Origin: Treponema primitia ZAS-1
Lineage (GTDB): Bacteria; Spirochaetota; Spirochaetia; Treponematales; Breznakiellaceae
Direction: 5' to 3'
Length of the DNA stretch: 64,000 nt
Assembly (NCBI RefSeq): GCF_000297095.1
Contig: NZ_AEEA01000030.1
Location: 1 to 64,000, forward strand
Below are positions 58,730 through 64,000 of this stretch, one piece after another. How positions within the stretch are numbered: the first letter of the stretch is position 1; each line of letters begins with the position of its first letter. Made by a program: the position numbers and the translations under genes. The notes beneath the pieces were generated by a model. The model was not told the origin of the DNA and did no database searches. It worked only from the letters and a program-made list of their open reading frames with translations.

Positions 58730-60013
58730 TCATTTTCCTTCCTCAACCCGGAACCGGACAGAATCCCTGTGGGCGTACAGCCCCTCTGTTTCGGCGAAAT
58801 GCATGGCGGGAACCGAAAGCCTCCCGCAGCCCTCCCGGGAAACAAATTGGTGAAAAGGCACCTTGATAAAGGTTCCCACCCAAACGCCGTTTGAATACCG
58901 GGCGGTGGACATGGTGGGGAGGGTATGGTTCGTACCGGATACAAAATCACCGAAGGCTACCGGCGCGTAGTGGCCCACAAACAGGGAACCGTAGTGCAGC
59001 AAGCTATCCGCCACATCCCGTTCAATCCTTGGATCAACCTGTACTTCAACATGTTCCGGTGCAAGCTCGTTGGAGAGGGCAACGGCGTCATCAATACGGT
59101 CGGCAAAAAAGACGGACCCGTTATCGGTCCAGGACTGGATGGCCACATCCCGGGTGGGGAGGTCCTTGAGGAGACGCTCCAATTCTGCGAGGGACTTTTC
59201 TATGATACCCCTATCGGTACAGACCAGGATGGGTTTTGCGGCCGGATCATGTTCCGCCTGGGCGAGGAGGTCGATGGCGATATGCACGGGGTTAGCGGTT
59301 TCATCGGCGATGATTAGGACTTCGCTTGGCCCGGCTAGGCTGTCGATGCCCACATCACCGAGTACCTGCCGTTTGGCCTCGGTTACAAAACGGTTACCCG
59401 GACCTACGATGAGGTCCATCTTCGGCACCGCACCCGCGCCGTAGGCATAGGCGGCAATGGCCTGGGCGCCGCCCATACAGAAAATCTCGTCCGCCCCGGC
59501 GATATCCATGGCAACCAGCACCGCCGGATGTATGGTACCGTGTCCCGCCACCGGGGGGGAACAGGCGGCCGCGTATTTAACTCCGGCGACCTTCGCCACC
59601 GCCACGCTCATGAGGGCAGTACTCGGCAGGGGGTAACGTCCGCTGGGAATATAGCAGCCGCACTTCTCCACCGGAACCAGCCGGTGCCCCAGTTCAACCC
59701 CGGGAATATCACTGGTATAATGGAGGGGCTTGATACAATCGAGCTGTTTTTTCGCAAAATCGCGGATACGGCCTGCGGCAAAGCGAATGTGCTGTACCGT
59801 TTCCGGAGGAACCTGCTTGTAGGCTTCCGTAACAGCGCTGCTGTCAACCTTAACGCCGGCTATTTTGACATGATCAAATTTTTCCGCATAAGCAATAAGG
59901 GCCGCTTCTCCATGGGTCCGCACATCATCAATGATGTTCATCACGGTTTTGGTTAATTCCTGATCCCGCTTGTAGGTTTTTTTCTCCGCCCCTTTGATCG
60001 TTTGTATACCCAT
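58730..60013 (-). CDS. Histidinol dehydrogenase-family protein
   Basis: A 427-residue NAD-dependent zinc enzyme of the HisD family (COG0141). Conserved parts include GCYIPSGRYPLPSTALM, VGPGNRFVTEAKRQVLG, LAGPSEVLIIAD and QAEHDPAA. The last third reads GTNHTLPTMSTARYSNGVWVGTFIKV, where true HisD usually has NHVLPT-x3-AR-x2-SGLSV-x-DF; this variant is typical of paralogues that oxidise other diols such as sulfopropanediol. No other his biosynthesis gene is in the window. The ATG at 60013 has GGGGGG upstream. It is divergent from a peptide-type ABC transporter. Confidence 0.85.
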   Translation of the reverse strand: MGIQTIKGAEKKTYKRDQELTKTVMNIIDDVRTHGEAALIAYAEKFDHVKIAGVKVDSSAVTEAYKQVPPETVQHIRFAAGRIRDFAKKQLDCIKPLHYTSDIPGVELGHRLVPVEKCGCYIPSGRYPLPSTALMSVAVAKVAGVKYAAACSPPVAGHGTIHPAVLVAMDIAGADEIFCMGGAQAIAAYAYGAGAVPKMDLIVGPGNRFVTEAKRQVLGDVGIDSLAGPSEVLIIADETANPVHIAIDLLAQAEHDPAAKPILVCTDRGIIEKSLAELERLLKDLPTRDVAIQSWTDNGSVFFADRIDDAVALSNELAPEHVEVQVDPRIERDVADSLLHYGSLFVGHYAPVAFGDFVSGTNHTLPTMSTARYSNGVWVGTFIKVPFHQFVSREGCGRLSVPAMHFAETEGLYAHRDSVRFRVEEGK

Positions 60014-60076
60014 TTTTCCCCCCAATGCTGTACAAAACTAAACTACCTAAAGCGTGTTGTCAAGTTAGTCCCTGCA

Positions 60077-60106
60077 TTGACACCCCCCTCCCCGCCCGGC
60101 TATTAT
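60077..60106 (+). promoter_or_regulatory. Promoter directly before the binding-protein gene
   Basis: TTGACA (60077-60082), an 18-base C-rich spacer and TATTAT (60101-60106). The ATG of the gene is only six bases after the -10 box and no ribosome site is present, so the transcript is probably leaderless. Confidence 0.65.
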
Positions 60107-60112
60107 AAGCCC

Positions 60113-61936
60113 ATGAAGAAATATATCTCCCTTATCGGTTTACTCGCCTTACTGACGATTCCCTCCTGCTCACGGAACGATGAGCTTTCCCTGGAGGATA
60201 TTAACGCCCTTACCCCGGCGGGGGTTAAGGAGATCCTGGAAAAAACCGTTTCCAAGCCTTGGCGGGGAGAAGACTTTGTGCCCGGCAGGGTGGCAGGAAC
60301 CTGGAACAGCGTTATGGATCAGGACCCGAAAAGTTTTAACATCCTCATTGCCCAGCAGGATGCGGTAACCGCAGGGGTGGTAACGGCCATGCAGGATTAT
60401 CTTGTGGATTACGATCCCCTTACGCGGGAATGGAAGCCCCACTGCGTGTCCTTTGAGATAATCACCGATGAGGCGGCGGATAAACTGGATGTGATCTATA
60501 CCCTCCGGGATGATATGTACTGGAGCTACTATGGTTCGGACAGAAAAATTAAGGTTACCAGTGATGATGTGATATTCTGGTACAACGAGATAGACGGGGA
60601 TCCCGCTTTCCAGAGTTCCCGTTATTACCAGCAGTTTCTCACCATGGCGGACGGCAGTGAAGCCCATATCGATATCGAAAAAATTGATGACCGGCGCTTT
60701 ACGTTTCATTTTCCCCGGATAGTGGCGGAACCGCTGCTGGCAACCAACGGGGAGATTGCCCCCCGCGCCGATTACCAGGAGGCCAAACGGGAACGGGGCG
60801 TCCAGGGGGTGATGGACCTTTTCGGCGTAAACACGGATCCTAAAAACATACCCTCCATGGGGAAGTGGTTCCTGACCGAATATACCGCGGGACAACGGCT
60901 GGTGTATAAGCGCAACCCCAATTACTGGGACAGGGATACTAACGGAAACGCCATACCATATTATGAAGAAGAAATTGTCCGTATCATTCCGGATGAAAAT
61001 ACCCAGTTCCTGCTCTTTAAGGAGGGCGAAACCGAAACCTATACCCCCCGTCCGGAGGATCTGGACGAGCTGGTAAACAAGGCAAACGCCGATTATACGA
61101 TGTACCACAACGAAGGCGCCCTGAGTGCGAGTTTCTGGACCTTTAACCAAAATCCTCAAAACAAGGACAGCCCCCAGTACGAATGGTTTACCAAAAAAGA
61201 ATTCCGCCAGGCCATGAGCCGCCTTTTAAACCGGGACCGGATTATTTCCCAGGTGTACCGGGGACTTGCCCTGCCGAAGCTCAGCCTCTTCCCCGAACCA
61301 AACCGCTATTATGACCCGGCGATTACCCTTCAGTATACCTATAGCCCTGAGGGTGCAGAAACACTGCTCGCCTCTATCGGCATCAAACGGGATAGCGCAG
61401 GAATAATGCGGGATGAAAAAAACCGGGCAATCGAATTTAATCTAACCATCCGCTCGGAAAGTACGATAATGAACGATATTGCATCAATAATTACGGACGA
61501 ACTCAGCAGAGTTGGTATAAAAATAAACATCCGGGTCCTGGATTTTCAGAAAATAGTAGAACAAATGTTCAATACCTTTGACTGGGAATCCATGATCATG
61601 GGGCTCAGCGGGTCCCAAATGTTCCCCAGCCAGGGGAGTAATGTCTGGGCTTCCGAGGGGAATCTCCATATGTGGTACCCCCAGCAGGAAAGTCCCGCCA
61701 CGGACTGGGAGGCCCGCATCGATTACCTTTACAACGAAGGGGCCTTTACGGTTGACCCGGTACAGGCAAAGGTCTACTGGGATGAGTTCCAGCGCATACT
61801 CCTGGAACAGTGCCCATTAATTTATCTGGTACGGCCCAGAAGTTTTACGGCCCTGCGGAACCGCTGGGATCAATCGAATGTCTACTTCGATAATCTGAAT
61901 GGTTTTGAAGTAACCCATATATTCCTAAAACCGTGA
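60113..61936 (+). CDS. ABC transporter substrate-binding lipoprotein, family 5
   Basis: A 607-residue periplasmic binding lipoprotein of the oligopeptide/dipeptide (SBP_bac_5) class. A lipobox-like LTIPSC gives cysteine about 19. The family core is visible: KVTSDDVIFWYNEI, GKWFLTEYTAGQRLVYKRNPNYW, TKKEFRQAMSRLLNRD and the C-terminal YWDEFQRILLEQCPLIYL. Substrate may be a peptide, a nickel chelate or a sugar-like compound. The ATG at 60113 lies within six bases of a -10 box; earlier in-frame starts would give an unlikely extension. Its stop overlaps the GTG of the permease gene. Confidence 0.93.
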   Translation: MKKYISLIGLLALLTIPSCSRNDELSLEDINALTPAGVKEILEKTVSKPWRGEDFVPGRVAGTWNSVMDQDPKSFNILIAQQDAVTAGVVTAMQDYLVDYDPLTREWKPHCVSFEIITDEAADKLDVIYTLRDDMYWSYYGSDRKIKVTSDDVIFWYNEIDGDPAFQSSRYYQQFLTMADGSEAHIDIEKIDDRRFTFHFPRIVAEPLLATNGEIAPRADYQEAKRERGVQGVMDLFGVNTDPKNIPSMGKWFLTEYTAGQRLVYKRNPNYWDRDTNGNAIPYYEEEIVRIIPDENTQFLLFKEGETETYTPRPEDLDELVNKANADYTMYHNEGALSASFWTFNQNPQNKDSPQYEWFTKKEFRQAMSRLLNRDRIISQVYRGLALPKLSLFPEPNRYYDPAITLQYTYSPEGAETLLASIGIKRDSAGIMRDEKNRAIEFNLTIRSESTIMNDIASIITDELSRVGIKINIRVLDFQKIVEQMFNTFDWESMIMGLSGSQMFPSQGSNVWASEGNLHMWYPQQESPATDWEARIDYLYNEGAFTVDPVQAKVYWDEFQRILLEQCPLIYLVRPRSFTALRNRWDQSNVYFDNLNGFEVTHIFLKP

Positions 61937-63042
61937 ACGCCATGAACCTGCTTGGCGTTTTTCGGTGGATTGGGGAACGGATAGTAAAGCCCTTCTACCT
62001 TTTTAAACAAAAGGCGCCCCTGGTTTCCTACATTCTGAATAGATTTATTACCATGGCGGTGATGCTCTTTATCTTAGGGCTGGCCGTCTTCGGTCTCATG
62101 GAGCTGGCGCCCGGGGACATTGTAGACCAGATTATGATGCAGCAGCTTTTCTCCGAGACCCAGTCCCGGGGGGGCAGTGCGGGGCTGAACCAGCAGGCCA
62201 TGTCAATGGAACAATTGGAAGCCCGGCGGGCGTCGCTCGGCCTGGACCAGCCCTTCTACATCCAGTATTTCCGCTGGCTCGAACGGGTGGTCTTCCACGG
62301 CGACCTTGGGCAGAGCCTTATCAGCCGCGCGCCGGTGTCCTTCCTCATCGCCTCCCGGCTGCCTAACTCAATTTTACTCAACCTCATATCCCTGGTATTA
62401 ATCACCTTCTTTTCATTTTTTCTGGGGGTCTACTTTTCTACCAAAGCGGGTACCCATGCGGATCTGGCCATAAGTTTCTTTGCCCTGGTACTCCACGCCT
62501 TCCCGGGGATGCTCATGTTAATATTACTGCAGCTCTTCGCCTCCGTAACCGGGCTCTTCCCAGTCACCGCCTATCCGCCCTTCCCCTTTGCCTCAAACCC
62601 CGGCGGCTTCGTCTTCTCCTATGCCCACCATATCTTCCTCCCCCTCCTGGCCTCCTTCCTCGGCGGCATCGGGGGAACCCTGCGGATGATCCGGGCCACC
62701 ATGCTGGACCAGCTTGGGCAGCCATACATCGCAAGCCTCCGGGCCCGGGGCATCGGAGAATGGCGGGTTTACTTTAACCACGCATTCAGAAACACCCTGA
62801 ACCCATACATCACCGGGAGCGCCAATCTCCTGGCCGGTCTCTTTTCCGGTTCCCTGATATTGGAGATCATCTTTGCCTACCCCGGCATCGGGCGGCTCAT
62901 GTACGAAGCGGTGCTCCAGGAAGATATCAACCTGGTGCTTGCCAATATTATGTTCGTATCCTTCCTGGTCCTCCTGGGGATGGTCCTGGCGGACATACTT
63001 CTTGCGGTGGTGGACCCCCGCATACGGTACGGAAGGGAGTAA
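61933..63042 (+). CDS. ABC transporter permease, OppB/DppB-like
   Basis: A 369-residue inner-membrane subunit, first permease of an oligopeptide-type importer. About six helices, with an N-terminal cytoplasmic extension of some 30 residues. The hallmark segments are LGLDQPFYIQYFRWLERVVF, FSFFLGVYFSTKAGTHADL and the EAA loop ASLRARGIGEWRVYFNHAFRN, which contacts the ATPase. The start is GTG overlapping the previous stop by four bases; ATG 61942 is also possible. Confidence 0.93.
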   Translation: MNAMNLLGVFRWIGERIVKPFYLFKQKAPLVSYILNRFITMAVMLFILGLAVFGLMELAPGDIVDQIMMQQLFSETQSRGGSAGLNQQAMSMEQLEARRASLGLDQPFYIQYFRWLERVVFHGDLGQSLISRAPVSFLIASRLPNSILLNLISLVLITFFSFFLGVYFSTKAGTHADLAISFFALVLHAFPGMLMLILLQLFASVTGLFPVTAYPPFPFASNPGGFVFSYAHHIFLPLLASFLGGIGGTLRMIRATMLDQLGQPYIASLRARGIGEWRVYFNHAFRNTLNPYITGSANLLAGLFSGSLILEIIFAYPGIGRLMYEAVLQEDINLVLANIMFVSFLVLLGMVLADILLAVVDPRIRYGRE

Positions 63043-63049
63043 GGGTACT

Positions 63050-64000
63050 ATGAAGCGCTTCTTAAATTACCTGAAGGCCCGCCCTCTGGGTATGGCCTCC
63101 ATGATAGTAATACTGTTCCTCTATCTGATAATGATCTTCGCTGAATTCATCGCTCCCTATAAGCCGACCACCGTAATGGAAAACAGGATCTACCATCCGC
63201 CGAACCTGCGTTTCTCAAGCGCCGGTCCCATGGCCCAGGAAGCCCGGGTGATCAACTCGGTAAACTGGAAATACGCCCGGGTCAGGGCTGCCTACGAAAG
63301 GGTACACATCTTCGGCAAGGGCGAGCCCTATAAGCTCTTTGGCCTCATCCCCGCGGAACGGCACCTCTTCACCACCGGCCCTGTGGGATCCAACGGCGCC
63401 TACCCCATCTTCCTTATGGGGGCGGACCATCTGGGCCGGGATCTTTTCTCCCGCATCGTCTACGGTTCGAGGATATCCCTCACCATCGGCTTCATCGCCA
63501 CCGCCATATCCCTGTTCCTGGCCATGATCCTGGGCGGCGTCTCCGGCTTCTTTGGCGGCCTTACCGACTGGACGGTGATGCGTTTCTCCGAATTCTTCAT
63601 GCTCATCCCCGGGCTCTACCTGATACTTTTCCTGCGATCCCTCTTATCAAGCAACATGGATTCCGGCCAATCCTACATGATGATCACCGTGATACTTTCC
63701 CTGGTAGGCTGGCCCGGTTCCGCCCGTACCATACGCGGCATGGTCCATGCCATTAAGCGTGAAGAATTCGTAATGAACGCCCAGCTTGAGATGATCCCCG
63801 CGCCGGTAATAATCCTGGGGCACATCATCCCCCAGATCGCCAGCCTCCTTATTGTAAGCATAGCCCTCTCCGTACCGGGCTTCATCATGACCGAGACCAC
63901 CCTTTCCTACCTGGGACTGGGTATCGTGGACCCCGCCGTAAGCTGGGGTTCCCTCATCCGCCGCGACATTTCCACCCTGAGTAATCTCCGCAACTTTCCC
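63050..64000 (+). CDS. ABC transporter permease, OppC-like (partial)
   Basis: The second permease of the same importer. The reading frame is open for 317 codons from the ATG at 63050, preceded by AAGGGAGTAAGGG, to the last base of the window without a stop. It begins MKRFLNYLKARPLGMASMIV, has the usual MGADHLGRDLFSRIVYGSR motif and the EAA-type loop EEFVMNAQLEMIPAPVIIL, and ends near GIVDPAVSWGSLIRRDIS, so probably only some 30-50 residues are missing. A relatively long loop (residues 45-130) between the first helix and MGADHLG fits the OppC group. The ATPase genes should lie beyond the edge. Confidence 0.92.
   Translation, partial: MKRFLNYLKARPLGMASMIVILFLYLIMIFAEFIAPYKPTTVMENRIYHPPNLRFSSAGPMAQEARVINSVNWKYARVRAAYERVHIFGKGEPYKLFGLIPAERHLFTTGPVGSNGAYPIFLMGADHLGRDLFSRIVYGSRISLTIGFIATAISLFLAMILGGVSGFFGGLTDWTVMRFSEFFMLIPGLYLILFLRSLLSSNMDSGQSYMMITVILSLVGWPGSARTIRGMVHAIKREEFVMNAQLEMIPAPVIILGHIIPQIASLLIVSIALSVPGFIMTETTLSYLGLGIVDPAVSWGSLIRRDISTLSNLRNFP

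Noticed and set aside
60170..61159. Open frame of 329 codons antisense to the binding-protein gene
   Set aside because: The sense strand encodes a clear SBP_bac_5 protein; the antisense frame shows no family features.
1..64000. CRISPR array
   Set aside because: No series of regularly spaced direct repeats and no cas gene were seen.

Overview
The window looks like chromosomal DNA of a spirochaete of the genus Treponema, most like the larger-genome termite-gut or free-living treponemes. Supporting signs are a PUR-family nucleic-acid-binding protein (BpuR type), many lipoproteins with loose spirochaetal lipoboxes, Cache-domain chemoreceptors, a CHASE2 adenylate cyclase, rubrerythrin/rubredoxin, and a moderately GC-rich core with AT-richer accessory patches. 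The genus is an inference from gene content; no rRNA gene is present.

Layout. 1-7.5 kb: coaD, a lipoprotein gene, a HEAT-repeat/hypothetical/hisS/PPC-domain operon, a class I/II aminotransferase and an ArsP-type permease. 7.5-10.4 kb: a three-gene minus-strand operon of a small unknown protein, a MoxR-like AAA ATPase and a VWA protein. 10.4-12.7 kb: a nested palindrome made partly of tRNA-Met 3'-end sequence, tRNA-Met(CAU), and nifU/nifS-type Fe-S genes. 12.8-19.2 kb: phosphohexomutase, bpuR, rex, an RlmK-like methyltransferase, a vapBC-type toxin-antitoxin pair, a DUF1015 protein and tRNA-Leu(CAA). 19.4-25.6 kb: an AT-richer accessory block (lipoprotein, WYL regulator, coiled membrane protein, DUF4116-like, TPR, zinc-ribbon and BCS1-like AAA genes). 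25.7-38.5 kb: chemoreceptor, a CHASE2 adenylate cyclase split by a frame change, a MATE transporter, and an HD/PF06541/acyl-CoA dehydratase-activase operon. 38.5-44.5 kb: rpoN-hpf, VanY-type peptidase, SpoT-like HD protein, valS.

44.5-45.6 kb: an AT-rich DUF1905/YdeI gene flanked by two inverted 128-bp palindromic elements that differ by compensatory base changes. 45.6-52.97 kb: a malate/lactate-type dehydrogenase with a promoter-leader-terminator arrangement next to a glpP-type antiterminator gene, then ispH, secF, secD, yajC and a rubrerythrin-rubredoxin operon. 53-58.7 kb: envelope genes (TPR lipoproteins, LysM lytic transglycosylase). 58.7-64 kb: a HisD-family dehydrogenase divergent from an oligopeptide-type ABC transporter whose second permease runs off the window.

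Most of the window is housekeeping and envelope biology. The strongest unusual signals are in non-coding structure: the covarying 128-bp palindromes, the tRNA-derived nested palindrome, the attenuator-like leader beside glpP, apparently leaderless promoters, and a short 3'-end sequence shared in different frames by two accessory genes. Everything here was read by eye; no database search or folding program was run.
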